This document shows, in pieces, positions 1-8,401 of a stretch of DNA of 64,000 bases (positions within the stretch are counted from its first letter, which is position 1; every line of letters starts with the position of its first letter). The DNA is from Croceivirga sp. (lineage in GTDB: Bacteria; Bacteroidota; Bacteroidia; Flavobacteriales; Flavobacteriaceae). The translations under genes were made by a program, and so were the position numbers. The notes under the pieces are model-generated. The model did not search any database and had not been told where the DNA came from. It saw only the letters and a list, made by a program, of their open reading frames with translations. Where the stretch lies: NCBI GenBank assembly GCA_028281025.1, contig JANQKR010000013.1:620001-684000 (forward strand), in the 5' to 3' direction.

Positions 1-1092
1 GGGATGTATCCATAAGTGGTGGTTGTCCCCATGGGGCGTTGGTAGGGGGGTAAAGGTTTTGCCCCCATCAATGGATTTGGTCACAGGGGCATTTAGTACG
101 TATACCACATTTTCATCCTGTGGATCGGCAAAAATCTCCATATAGTACCAGGAACGGGCAATATTGATACGGTCCTTATTGACCTGCTTCCATTTTTTAC
201 CGGTATCGTCGCTTCGGTATACCCCGCCTTCGGTACCTTCTGCCTCAATTACGGCGAATACGAGTTCTGGATTGGCCCTTGAGACCGAAATTCCAGCCTT
301 GCCAAATTCTTTGGGGAGGCCTTCCTTAAGCTGTTTCCATGTGGTTCCCCCGTCGGTGGATTTGTAGATTCCCGAGGAACGCCCACCGGATTCCATTTTC
401 CAAGGATAACGCCGGTGCTGCCACATGGCGGCATAAAGATGCAATGGGTTGTTCATATCCATGGATAGGGAAGAGGCCCCGGTATTTTCATCTACAAAAA
501 GGACCCGCTCCCAGGTTACTCCCCCATTACGAGATCGATAGACCCCACGTTCCTGGGATGGACCATATTGTGCGCCCTGTGCGGCAACAAATAGGATGTC
601 CGGATTGGTGGGATGGACGATCACATCGGAGATGTGTCGGGTTTCATCCAAACCAATGTGTTTCCATGTTTTTCCCGCATCAGTGGATTTATAGACCCCA
701 TCCCCCATGGAGGTCATGACGCCCCGGGCAGCGTGTTCGCCCATTCCCACCACAACAGTATTGGGATTGCTTTCTGAAACGGCCATGGCACCGACCGTCC
801 CCGTTTTTAACTGCCCATCCGAAATGTTTTTCCAGGTAATACCATCATCCACGGTTTTCCAGATTCCACCTCCGGTGGTACCCATATAGTAGGTCATGGG
901 TTGTCCAACAACACCGGAAGATGCTACGCTCCTTCCCCCCCTAAAGGGACCAATATTGCGCCATTTAAGACCAGTGTACATGGAATCGTTCAAAACAATG
1001 GTCGGGACGGTTGCCTTCCTTTTCCTTTTTTGGGCACTCAACAAAAAAGGCATAAGGAAAAGGACAACAAAGAACAGTTTTAGGAATTTCAT
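1..1092 (-). CDS. BNR/YVTN-repeat secreted protein (VPS10/sortilin-like), 3' end cut by window
   Basis: The reading frame is open from an ATG at 1092 to the window edge, giving 364 codons without a stop; the rest lies outside. It begins with a signal peptide (hydrophobic residues 3-19, then SAQKRK). At least five Asp-box-like repeats follow, of the form G-x-Y/W-K-S-x-D-x-G-x-T-W: [60 protein letters not shown]. This architecture is typical of the roughly 1000-residue BNR-repeat 'glycosyl hydrolase/sortilin-like' proteins common in Bacteroidota. They fold as beta-propellers, are exported, and have no proven substrate in most cases. The function is therefore inferred only as an exported beta-propeller protein. 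Confidence 0.85.
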   Translation of the reverse strand, partial: MKFLKLFFVVLFLMPFLLSAQKRKRKATVPTIVLNDSMYTGLKWRNIGPFRGGRSVASSGVVGQPMTYYMGTTGGGIWKTVDDGITWKNISDGQLKTGTVGAMAVSESNPNTVVVGMGEHAARGVMTSMGDGVYKSTDAGKTWKHIGLDETRHISDVIVHPTNPDILFVAAQGAQYGPSQERGVYRSRNGGVTWERVLFVDENTGASSLSMDMNNPLHLYAAMWQHRRYPWKMESGGRSSGIYKSTDGGTTWKQLKEGLPKEFGKAGISVSRANPELVFAVIEAEGTEGGVYRSDDTGKKWKQVNKDRINIARSWYYMEIFADPQDENVVYVLNAPVTKSIDGGKTFTPLPTPHGDNHHLWIHP

Positions 1093-1166
1093 ACGGTTGG
1101 ATTTTAATGGAGTAAGATACAAAAGAGCTATTACAATTTTAAAATAATGTTAAAGTCAATTTTTTA

Positions 1167-1199
1167 TTTGGAACGTTCGTTCCGTTATTGATATGTTTG
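1167..1199 (+). promoter_or_regulatory. Bacteroidota-type promoter of the SDR-TetR operon
   Basis: TTTG at 1167-1170 (-33 element) is followed after 21 bp by TATGTTTG at 1192-1199, an exact TAnnTTTG -7 element. Transcription would start near 1205, about 45 bp before the SDR start codon. The -33 box overlaps the first TetR-type palindrome and the predicted start site falls in the second. Confidence 0.65.
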
Positions 1200-1217
1200 T
1201 ATTGGAACAATCGTTCT
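1170..1217. promoter_or_regulatory. Twin TetR-type operators
   Basis: Two related 14-bp dyads are visible: GGAACGTTCGTTCC at 1170-1183 (arms GGAACG/CGTTCC) and GGAACAATCGTTCT at 1204-1217. Their centres are 34 bp apart, about three helical turns, one on each side of the -7 box. The TetR gene encoded at the end of this operon is the obvious candidate ligand, giving autorepression. Binding is inferred from position and symmetry only. Confidence 0.6.
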
Positions 1218-1249
1218 AAAATAGAATAGTAATTAAAAAATCATATCAA

Positions 1250-1999
1250 ATGAAAAAATTGGAAAACAAAGTAGCCATTATCACCGGTGCGACCAGTGGA
1301 ATGGGATTGCAAACGGCCAAGCGTTTTTTGGAAGAAGGTGCAAAGGTAGTATTGACCGGAAGGAGTCAGGAAAAATTGGACGCCCTGAAATCCGAACTGT
1401 CCGGGGAGTATCTTTTGGTGAAGGCGGAAGCCTCGAGCATATTGGACAGTGAAGCTTTGATAACCCAAACGGTGGAAACCTTTGGTAAAATAGATGTCCT
1501 CTTTCTAAATGCCGGGATCTTTAGATTGGAGACCATTGATGGGTTGACCCCTGATATTTTTGATGAGGTCCATAATATCAATGTACGGGGGCCGCTATTT
1601 ACCGTAAAGGCGGCCAATGCCCATTTAAATGAGGGGGCCAGTATCATTTTCAATACCTCTGTGGTGAATATCAAAGGCTTTGCCGGGATGGCGGCCTACG
1701 CCTCAAGTAAGGCGGCATTGCGCTCCCTTACGAGGACATTGGCGGCAGAATTTGGTCCAAAAGGGATTCGGGTCAATGCCATAGCGCCGGGACCGATTGA
1801 TACCCCCATTTACGGGAAGCACAATGTGCCCCAGGAGAATATCGATGCCATGGCAGCCAACTTCCCTTCCTTGGTGAGTTTGGGAAGATTCGGTCATTCC
1901 GATGAAGTGGCGACCACCGCGCTGTTTCTGGCCTCTTCGGATAGCAGCTATATTACCGGAGCCGAAATTCCGGTGGATGGTGGCTTTGCACAGGTGTAG
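1250..1999 (+). CDS. SDR family NAD(P)-dependent oxidoreductase
   Basis: This is a classical short-chain dehydrogenase/reductase of 249 residues, the normal family length. It shows the dinucleotide-binding TGATSGMG (12-19), NAG (87-89), the catalytic Asn111, Ser137, and the Y150-x3-K154 pair, followed by the NAIAPGPIDTP cofactor loop (176-186). The C-terminus ITGAEIPVDGG resembles 3-oxoacyl-ACP reductase/glucose dehydrogenase relatives. The substrate cannot be read from the sequence. It is first in a two-gene operon with a TetR regulator 32 bp downstream and has TetR-like dyads over its promoter, so expression is probably induced by a small molecule that it reduces or detoxifies. Confidence 0.9.
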   Translation: MKKLENKVAIITGATSGMGLQTAKRFLEEGAKVVLTGRSQEKLDALKSELSGEYLLVKAEASSILDSEALITQTVETFGKIDVLFLNAGIFRLETIDGLTPDIFDEVHNINVRGPLFTVKAANAHLNEGASIIFNTSVVNIKGFAGMAAYASSKAALRSLTRTLAAEFGPKGIRVNAIAPGPIDTPIYGKHNVPQENIDAMAANFPSLVSLGRFGHSDEVATTALFLASSDSSYITGAEIPVDGGFAQV

Positions 2000-2031
2000 T
2001 TTTTTTGGATAAATTTGGAACATAGTCCAAT

Positions 2032-2613
2032 ATGCCACGTACAAAACAATTTAATGAGAAAGAAGTATTGAACAAGGCCATGGAACTCTTTTGGGAAAAA
2101 GGGTTCCATGCCACTTCAATGCAGGATCTGGTGTCACACCTGGGCATTAACAGGGCCAGTCTTTATGATACGTTTGGCGGGAAGGAAGCTTTGTTCGATA
2201 GCGCATTTGCCCACTACAGAACGACCTCAGGGGAAAAAATCCGGGAAATATTCGATACTTCGGCAACGGTGAAAGAGGGATTTCAAAGATTATTTGAAAT
2301 GGCCATTGAAGAGGCGGCCAACGATCCCGGTCGAAAAGGCTGTTTTGTGGTCAATACCACCACAGAGATGATACCCGGCAATGAAAAAATACATCAGACC
2401 CTTATTGCTAATAAGGAAAATGCGGAAAACCTTTTTGCGGGCTATGTGCAAAAAGGAATCAACCATGGGGAACTGTCCCCCTCTATCAATCCCCAGGAAA
2501 TTGGGTTAATGCTTTTTGCCCTTTACAATGGAATTCGGGTTGTGGCCAAGGTGGATTCCGATACTGAAAAGCTTAGGAAAGTAGTGAATTCCGGACTTTC
2601 CGTATTGGATTGA
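2032..2613 (+). CDS. TetR/AcrR family transcriptional regulator
   Basis: This 193-residue regulator has an N-terminal helix-turn-helix (about 27-46, TSMQDLVSHLGINRASLYDT) followed by the F-x-G-K-E-A-L-F segment typical of TetR proteins. The C-terminal ligand domain resembles the TetR_C subgroup (NTTTEM). It follows the SDR gene by 32 bp on the same strand. That linker carries a small imperfect dyad (TTGGAACATAGTCCAA) just before the ATG. It probably represses its own operon through the two palindromes near 1170-1217. Confidence 0.88.
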   Translation: MPRTKQFNEKEVLNKAMELFWEKGFHATSMQDLVSHLGINRASLYDTFGGKEALFDSAFAHYRTTSGEKIREIFDTSATVKEGFQRLFEMAIEEAANDPGRKGCFVVNTTTEMIPGNEKIHQTLIANKENAENLFAGYVQKGINHGELSPSINPQEIGLMLFALYNGIRVVAKVDSDTEKLRKVVNSGLSVLD

Positions 2614-2617
2614 CCGT

Positions 2618-3049
2618 CTAATACGCATAAAGGAGTTCGCCCTCCCAATCGGTCAATCTTAAAATGATGGCATTGCTTCCCGATATCTGTAAAGGGGTAA
2701 GTTCAAAGGTGTACGTCCTCAGAACTATGGCATCACAAGGTTCCGTGTTGGTGAGCCCCAGTATAATGGATCGTTGTTCCGGAGAGGATTCTGCAACTGA
2801 ACCGGAATCGATGAGTTCCGGAACCCACGAATTTCCATCACAACCACCGCTTTCAATTTGAATGGAAAGACAATCATCTTCAATCCCGGCACTGATAATG
2901 GAGTAACCGGAGGTAGTGGTGTTGGCAAATTTTTGGGCATCCACTCGGACCAAAAAATCACAGATTTCGGATGTGGGATCGTTGTCGTCGGAATTACAGG
3001 AGGACCACGTCAACGATAGGGTGGCCAAAAGCAGTAGGAACTTTTTCAT
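2618..3049 (-). CDS. Hypothetical lipoprotein
   Basis: I place the start at the ATG at 3049 because it gives a clean lipoprotein signal: MKKFLLLLATLSLTWSSC, lipobox around Cys18, then an acidic SDDNDP tether typical of Bacteroidota surface lipoproteins. The upstream 12 codons of the open frame are not needed. The mature part (about 125 residues) contains several Cys residues (ICDF, DDCL, GGCDG, EPCD) that could form disulfides. I recognise no domain with certainty. It converges with the TetR gene, 4 bp apart. Confidence 0.7.
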   Translation of the reverse strand: MKKFLLLLATLSLTWSSCNSDDNDPTSEICDFLVRVDAQKFANTTTSGYSIISAGIEDDCLSIQIESGGCDGNSWVPELIDSGSVAESSPEQRSIILGLTNTEPCDAIVLRTYTFELTPLQISGSNAIILRLTDWEGELLYAY

Positions 3050-3103
3050 CGCTAAGGTTTTCCTACTAGATGTCCCAAAATCCAAAAAGCTGCGTCCAAT
3101 GAC

Positions 3104-3802
3104 CTATTCCGTAAGCTTAAATTTTACGTTCACCGTACTTTCCACTCGAATTTTTTCAAAACCAATATCCAAAGGTTCTGGAGTTCGATTGGCAGCACTT
3201 TCCGCATACAGTTTTAATTGTCTATTGTCCGAATATTGTGGATAATAAGGTTGTGAATTGTCCACGATATGAATGGCCCTCCCCACTTGTTGTCCCAAGG
3301 GTTGGGTAAGGGCGTCCGCTTTCTTCTTTGCCTTGTTTACCGCCTTTGATTTTAATTCGAGTTCCAGTTGGTCCATTTTGGAATATTCGGTCTTTTCCAA
3401 ATAGGTATTGGCAATATCCAAATCTTCCAGGGCGGCCATGACCTTTCCGGCAGTGAGGCCATCACGGACCAATAGGGAATATTGCTTGCTTTTCAGCACT
3501 TCCTTTGAACGTAAAAAATACTTTCTGTAGTTACTCGCCAAATCCTTTATCGTCAACTGCTTGTCAACATCAATACCTAGATTTTTTAGGCTTTGTGCCA
3601 TTTTGTTTTCCTGTTCTTCTACCGATTTTCTCCCTTTGGAGTCCTTTTCCTGGATGGTAATGCTTAGATAAATCTTGTCCGGGGTGACCAAAGTATCCAC
3701 TCGGGCCGAGGTTTCAAGGTAGGGAACGTCCAAAAAATTTCTGGATTGGGCCGAAAGGACCATCGTTGTGGCAAAAAATAGTAGGCTATATGCTGATTTC
3801 AT
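3104..3802 (-). CDS. SIMPL domain (DUF541) periplasmic protein
   Basis: The start at 3802 gives MKSAYSLLFFATTMVLSAQS, a good signal peptide; an upstream start at 3820 would add only six residues. The roughly 200-residue mature part matches the SIMPL/DUF541 pattern: the early segment ITIQEKDSKGRKSVEEQENKMAQSLKNLGID, the Y-S-L-L-V motif, and the late run of Lys/Ala (ELKSKAVNKAKKKADAL) before the GRAIHIVD strand. Family members (YggE-like) are periplasmic or outer-membrane associated and linked to oxidative stress, but the biochemical role is unknown. Confidence 0.8.
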   Translation of the reverse strand: MKSAYSLLFFATTMVLSAQSRNFLDVPYLETSARVDTLVTPDKIYLSITIQEKDSKGRKSVEEQENKMAQSLKNLGIDVDKQLTIKDLASNYRKYFLRSKEVLKSKQYSLLVRDGLTAGKVMAALEDLDIANTYLEKTEYSKMDQLELELKSKAVNKAKKKADALTQPLGQQVGRAIHIVDNSQPYYPQYSDNRQLKLYAESAANRTPEPLDIGFEKIRVESTVNVKFKLTE

Positions 3803-3985
3803 GACTAAAAGTTTGGTCAAAATTACAATAACGGTATTTAAAAAAGAACGGATAATGAGTAACTGTGTTCAATTGAAATGTGACCCCACTTTTTCATTTG
3901 GTGAACGGTTGTATTTTGTTCGGAATGGGGGGCATATTTTTTGAAATTGGCTAGGGTAAAAAGATGTCCTTGACAGTTTAGGAAG

Positions 3986-3993
3986 TATCTTTG
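3986..3993 (+). promoter_or_regulatory. -7 element upstream of pta
   Basis: TATCTTTG is an exact TAnnTTTG match, 29 bp before the pta start codon. No good TTTG box lies 19-21 bp upstream, so the assignment rests on the -7 element alone. Confidence 0.45.
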
Positions 3994-4022
3994 TCAAACG
4001 TAAATTATTAACCCCTACTTAC

Positions 4023-6107
4023 ATGAACAAAGCGGTCTATATAGGCACTTTAGGACCCCATAGCGGGAAATCACTTTTTGTACTTGGATTTATGAATATG
4101 CTTTTGGGAAAGCTCCCAAAAGTAGGATATTTTCGACCTGTTATTGATGAGGTGGAAGATGGTGGACTCGACAACCATATCGCCACCGTCCTGCAGCATT
4201 TTCAATTGGATTTGCCCCCCGAAGATGCCTATGGTTTGGTCATCAATGAAGTGGTTCGCCTATACAATGATAACCGTAAGGATGAAATCCTGGATCGCAT
4301 CATCTCCAAGTATAAAAAAATAGAAGCGACCCATGATTTTGTACTGGTGGAGGGTAGTGACTTTTCCGATGAAGGTAAGGTCATTGAATTTGATTTGAAC
4401 AGGGACATTGCCAAAAATCTTGGAATCCCAGTGGTATTGGTGGACAATGGTAAGGGCAAAAGCCTGGAAGACTTTTCAAGAAATCTTGATGCCGCGGTCA
4501 AGACCTATCTTCAGCATGACATTCAGGTGTTGGCCGTATTGGCCAACAAAATAAGGCCCGAGAATTTGCAATTGGTCAAAACGGAATTGACCAAAGGCCT
4601 GTCCAATGGTGTACAGGTGTATACCGTGCCAAGGGTAAGGAATTTGTCCCATCCAACACTCAAGGAAATTGTTGAGACCTTGGACGGGGAAGTACTCTTT
4701 GGGCATTCGTATTTGGATAACCAAACCGGTAGTTTTGGAGTAGGGGCCATGCAATTGCATAACTATCTCATACACCTACGGGAGCAAAGTTTGGTAATCA
4801 CGCCGGGGGATCGTTCAGATATTATTTTAGGGGCGTTACAGGCGCATCAATCTGAAAAATATCCCAACGTTTCCGGGATTATTTTGACCGGGGGGTTATC
4901 ACCGGAACCTTCCATTCTAAAACTGTTGGAAAGTACCACCAATGTACCGATTATCAGCGTACAGCAAGGGACTTTTAAAACGACCAACATTGTTGGGAAT
5001 ATCAAGTCACAGATTTATGCGCAGAGCAAACAGAAAATAGAAACTTCCATGGCTTTGTTTGAACAGCATATTGATGGGGAGGCCTTGCTGAAACGTTTGA
5101 CAGGTTTTACATCCAACGTCATGACCCCGCGCATGTTCCAATACAATTTGGCGCAACGGGCGCGTATGGAAAAAAAGCATATTGTGTTGGCCGAGGGGGA
5201 AGATGCACGAATTTTAAAGGCGGCCACGGAGTTGGTACAGGGAGATATCGTATCCATTACCCTTTTGGGGGATATCCAACGTGTCGCTGCAGAAGCTGCC
5301 CGTTTGGGCCTTGATATTTCCCAATTGAACGTTATTAATCCCAAGGATAACGGAATCATGGAATCCTATGCAGAGACCTTTTACGAGCTGCGAAAACACA
5401 AGGGGGTAAATATGGATATGGCCCGTGATATGATGAATGATGTGTCGTATTTCGCCACAATGATGGTATATCGTGGGGATGCCGATGGTATGGTTTCGGG
5501 TGCCGTTCATACCACCCAGCACACCATAAGACCGGCATTGCAGTTTATCAAGACCAAACCGGAAGCAAACGTGGTTTCATCGATCTTTTTTATGTGCCTG
5601 CCCAATAGGGTATGTGTATTTGGCGATTGTGCCATTAATCCCAATCCCACAGCAGAACAATTGGCGGAAATTGCCATAGCTTCGGCTACCTCAGCTTCCA
5701 ATTTTGGAATTGAACCCAAGGTTGCCATGCTTTCCTATTCGTCTGGCAATTCGGGCCAAGGTGAGGATGTGGAACGTGTCCGTGAAGCGACCCGACTGGT
5801 ACGCGAACAACATCCCAAATTGGAGGTTGAGGGCCCAATACAATACGACGCAGCGGTAGATCCCATTGTGGGCCGCGGTAAGATGCCGGATTCAAAAGTA
5901 GCGGGACAGGCGTCCGTACTCATTTTTCCTGACCTAAATACCGGAAACAACACCTACAAGGCCGTACAACGGGAAACAGGTGCATTGGCAATAGGACCTA
6001 TATTGCAGGGATTGAACAAACCCGTCAATGATCTTAGCCGTGGCTGCACCGTGGACGATGTGTTCAATACCGTAGTGGTTACCGCCATTCAAGCCCAGAA
6101 CAATTGA
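4023..6107 (+). CDS. pta: Phosphate acetyltransferase, long form
   Basis: Converts acetyl-CoA plus phosphate to acetyl phosphate (reversible), first step of the Pta-AckA acetate pathway in the cytoplasm. The 694-residue length is that of long-form Pta enzymes: an N-terminal BioD-like P-loop domain (GPHSGKS, 11-17), a central DRTGG domain (about 210-330), and the C-terminal PTA/PTB catalytic domain (about 375-694) with VLAEGEDARILKAA and the SYSSGNSGQGEDVERVREAT signature. ackA follows 9 bp later, so the two form an operon. The N-terminal domains are regulatory in enteric homologues; I infer the same here. Confidence 0.97.
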   Translation: MNKAVYIGTLGPHSGKSLFVLGFMNMLLGKLPKVGYFRPVIDEVEDGGLDNHIATVLQHFQLDLPPEDAYGLVINEVVRLYNDNRKDEILDRIISKYKKIEATHDFVLVEGSDFSDEGKVIEFDLNRDIAKNLGIPVVLVDNGKGKSLEDFSRNLDAAVKTYLQHDIQVLAVLANKIRPENLQLVKTELTKGLSNGVQVYTVPRVRNLSHPTLKEIVETLDGEVLFGHSYLDNQTGSFGVGAMQLHNYLIHLREQSLVITPGDRSDIILGALQAHQSEKYPNVSGIILTGGLSPEPSILKLLESTTNVPIISVQQGTFKTTNIVGNIKSQIYAQSKQKIETSMALFEQHIDGEALLKRLTGFTSNVMTPRMFQYNLAQRARMEKKHIVLAEGEDARILKAATELVQGDIVSITLLGDIQRVAAEAARLGLDISQLNVINPKDNGIMESYAETFYELRKHKGVNMDMARDMMNDVSYFATMMVYRGDADGMVSGAVHTTQHTIRPALQFIKTKPEANVVSSIFFMCLPNRVCVFGDCAINPNPTAEQLAEIAIASATSASNFGIEPKVAMLSYSSGNSGQGEDVERVREATRLVREQHPKLEVEGPIQYDAAVDPIVGRGKMPDSKVAGQASVLIFPDLNTGNNTYKAVQRETGALAIGPILQGLNKPVNDLSRGCTVDDVFNTVVVTAIQAQNN

Positions 6108-6116
6108 AATAGGACC

Positions 6117-7313
6117 ATGAAGATTTTGATCATCAACTCTGGGAGTTCTTCCATTAAGTTTCAAGTGATAGTAATGCCCCAGGGCCGTAGCTTGTGCAAA
6201 GGTATCGTTGAGCGATTGGGTCAGGAAAACGGGCATGTGCGCTATGAAAAGGGTACGGTATCCTTAAAACGTACCATGCACATCAAAGACCATAAATCCG
6301 GTCTTGGCCAAATTATGGAATTGTTAAAGGATCCTTCGCACGGTGTATTGGAAGGTGATGGGGAAATTGATTGTGTTGGGCATAGGGTCGTCCATGGCGG
6401 CGATGCCTTTGGCGGTGCTACGGAAATAAGTGATGGAGTGCTGGAAAAAATCAAAGCGCTTTCTTTTCTGGCGCCATTGCACAATCCCGCCAATGCCATC
6501 GGTATTGAAGTGTCCCAGGCCCTTTTTCCCAAAGCCAAACAAGTTGCGGTATTTGATACCGCATTTCATCAAAGCATTCCCCCGAAGGCCCATGTCTATG
6601 CCATTCCCAAAAAATTGACCCAGGACCATGGGATCCGGGTGTATGGATTTCATGGTACCAGCCATAAATATGTTTCGGAAAAAGCAATCGCGTATTTGGG
6701 AAAGCCCAAATCAAAAATCATCACTGTACACTTGGGCAATGGTTCCAGCATTACTGCCGTGAAAGATGGGAAAAGTATAGAACATTCCCTTGGATTTGGA
6801 CCTTCAAACGGTTTAATTATGGGAACGCGGAGTGGCGATATTGATCAGTCCGTTGTGTTTTTCCTAATGGATTCCTGTGGGATGGATTCCCAGGAAGTGA
6901 ATACGGTGCTCCAGAAGGAAAGTGGATTGTTGGGATTGACAGGACACTCCGATCTTAGGGAAATCCAACGGTTGGCGGAAGAAGGGGACAAAGACTGCCT
7001 GTTGGCCTTGGAGATGATCTCACATCGCATAAAAAAGTATATTGGTGCCTATATCGCCATTCTCAATGGGGTGGACGCCATTGTATTCACGGCAGGAATT
7101 GGGGAAAATTCTGCATTGGTCCGTCAAATGTCCTGTTCCGGAATGGAAGCCATGGGCATTGTTATGGAAGGTGAAAGAAATGCATCGATCAATAGCAAAA
7201 ACGAAGTTTCCGAATTTCAGGACAAGGACAGCCGGGTTCGCCTTTTGGTAATCCCTACCAATGAAGAGCTGGAAATTGCCCGACAATGTCACCAGCTGTT
7301 GGGAAAGGGATAG
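6117..7313 (+). CDS. ackA: Acetate kinase
   Basis: Transfers phosphate between acetyl phosphate and ADP, yielding acetate and ATP, or the reverse when growing on acetate. It has the normal length (398 residues) and all family motifs: NSGSSSIK with Asn7, GHRVVHGG with Arg90, the catalytic Asp147 in VFDTAFH, GFHGTSHKYV (177-186), the phosphate-binding HLGNGSSI, GTRSGDID, and GIGENS near the C-terminus. It lies 9 bp downstream of pta and is co-transcribed. Nothing unusual is seen. Confidence 0.97.
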   Translation: MKILIINSGSSSIKFQVIVMPQGRSLCKGIVERLGQENGHVRYEKGTVSLKRTMHIKDHKSGLGQIMELLKDPSHGVLEGDGEIDCVGHRVVHGGDAFGGATEISDGVLEKIKALSFLAPLHNPANAIGIEVSQALFPKAKQVAVFDTAFHQSIPPKAHVYAIPKKLTQDHGIRVYGFHGTSHKYVSEKAIAYLGKPKSKIITVHLGNGSSITAVKDGKSIEHSLGFGPSNGLIMGTRSGDIDQSVVFFLMDSCGMDSQEVNTVLQKESGLLGLTGHSDLREIQRLAEEGDKDCLLALEMISHRIKKYIGAYIAILNGVDAIVFTAGIGENSALVRQMSCSGMEAMGIVMEGERNASINSKNEVSEFQDKDSRVRLLVIPTNEELEIARQCHQLLGKG

Positions 7314-7383
7314 CTACGATTAAAACTTCGGAAAGAATCCCCAGGGTACCCCTCTTGGGTTCTTCCACAAATGCACTGTCCGA

Positions 7384-7806
7384 TCAACCTACAAAAGCAA
7401 TGGTTTTATGGGTGCCGTCACAATAGGGTTTGTTGTTCGATGCCCCGCAGCGACAAAATGCCGTTGATCTTTTTTTGATTTCTTCGCTACCATCGGCAAG
7501 CACAACCTTAAGATTGCCACTTACCAGTAAGGGACCGTTTTCTACAATACTGCATTCGGTTATTTTGGTTTCCTCCATTTTGGTTTCTCCTTTGTATTTA
7601 TAGGTCAATGCACCCGAAGGACATTTTTCGATTTGTGATTTTAAGGCTTCAACCGAGGCATTTTCAGGTTTGATCCATGGTTTACCCTTGGGATCATAGA
7701 CTTCCGGAAGCGTTTTGAAACAAATCTCCGAATGGATGCACTTTTTGGGTTTCCATACCACGGTAAAGTCACCATGGGTATATTCCTTTACAATTTCTTT
7801 TTCCAT
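7384..7806 (-). CDS. Iron-sulfur protein: Fer4_19 domain plus CDGSH domain
   Basis: This 140-residue protein joins two iron-sulfur modules. Residues 1-72 match the DUF1271/Fer4_19 type (CIHSEICF with Cys23 and Cys29, KCPSGAL with Cys62). Residues 85-140 form a CDGSH domain with the three-Cys-one-His 2Fe-2S ligands C118-x-C120-x8-C129-x3-H133 (CRCGASNNKPYCDGTH). Such proteins are cytoplasmic electron carriers or sensors of unknown partner. The next gene upstream (a small GNAT protein) ends 1 bp before this start, and this GNAT/Fer4_19 pairing is common in Bacteroidota. Confidence 0.88.
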   Translation of the reverse strand: MEKEIVKEYTHGDFTVVWKPKKCIHSEICFKTLPEVYDPKGKPWIKPENASVEALKSQIEKCPSGALTYKYKGETKMEETKITECSIVENGPLLVSGNLKVVLADGSEEIKKRSTAFCRCGASNNKPYCDGTHKTIAFVG

Positions 7807-7807
7807 G

Positions 7808-8101
7808 TTATGCGATGTTAATGCCCTTTAGGACCAGTTCCCGCCATTGCGGATGCTTTTTGATATATGCCGCCACAAACGGGCACAGTGGAACCAAGGT
7901 CAATTCCTTTTTCTTGATATCTTCCAGGACCTGCCTTACCAATTCCGTACCAATGCCCTGGCCTTCCAGTGCGATCGGGACTTCGGTATGGGTTAAGTAG
8001 ATTTTGTCCTTTGCCTTAATATATTCGATATGGGGGGTATGTTCCGATAATTGAAATTCGTATTGTTTTTTTTCCGAATTGTCTATAAGGGTGTAACTCA
8101 T
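7808..8101 (-). CDS. Small GNAT-fold N-acetyltransferase (YidJ/NATD1-like)
   Basis: This 97-residue protein is the minimal GNAT type. It has ALEGQGIGTELVRQVLEDI as the acetyl-CoA loop and helix, then LVPLCPFVAAYIKKHPQW, the C-P-F-x3-Y-I-x2-H-P signature of the NATD1/YjdJ subfamily. Its substrate is unknown. It sits 1 bp upstream of the CDGSH/Fer4_19 gene on the same strand, so the two are translated from one message. Confidence 0.85.
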   Translation of the reverse strand: MSYTLIDNSEKKQYEFQLSEHTPHIEYIKAKDKIYLTHTEVPIALEGQGIGTELVRQVLEDIKKKELTLVPLCPFVAAYIKKHPQWRELVLKGINIA

Positions 8102-8401
8102 GTAGTAGCAATTTCCTTAAAGATAAGAAGTATTCGGCAGCTATGGACATCGCAGGAAAGGCGACTTAAAAATTAGTGCGGTAACCCAAAGGGAATTCCC
8201 CGCACTACCGTTTTTAAACCCTTGTCCCTGAAGGGGTATGGGTGCCAAATTACCTGACATCATCAAGATGTAACCCATAGCGACTCCAATTCGCCTTACT
8301 TAAACTTAATGTTCAACGGGGGCAGTTGAACATATCATAATTTCTTGGAGAGGTTATCCTAACAATGGTAAAATACCTTGCCCGTCTCAAAACTATAGAC
8401 C
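8102..8401. other. Intergenic region with two inverted repeats before the TonB receptor gene
   Basis: This 300-bp divergent spacer contains no credible ORF. Two symmetric signals are visible. TAGTGCGG (8174-8181) pairs with CCGCACTA (8200-8207) and is followed by CCGTTTTT, so it could terminate or attenuate plus-strand transcription. ATGTTCAAC (8309-8317) pairs perfectly with GTTGAACAT (8325-8333) around a GGGGGCA loop. I looked for cobalamin or TPP riboswitch cores and did not find them. Confidence 0.5.

Noticed and set aside
896-1147. 83-codon plus-strand frame at the left edge
   Set aside because: It is antisense to the signal peptide and first repeats of the BNR protein, which has clear domain support.
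8102-8401. Riboswitch upstream of the TonB receptor gene
   Set aside because: The inverted repeats are simple hairpins; I could not find the conserved cores of the cobalamin, TPP or SAM classes.
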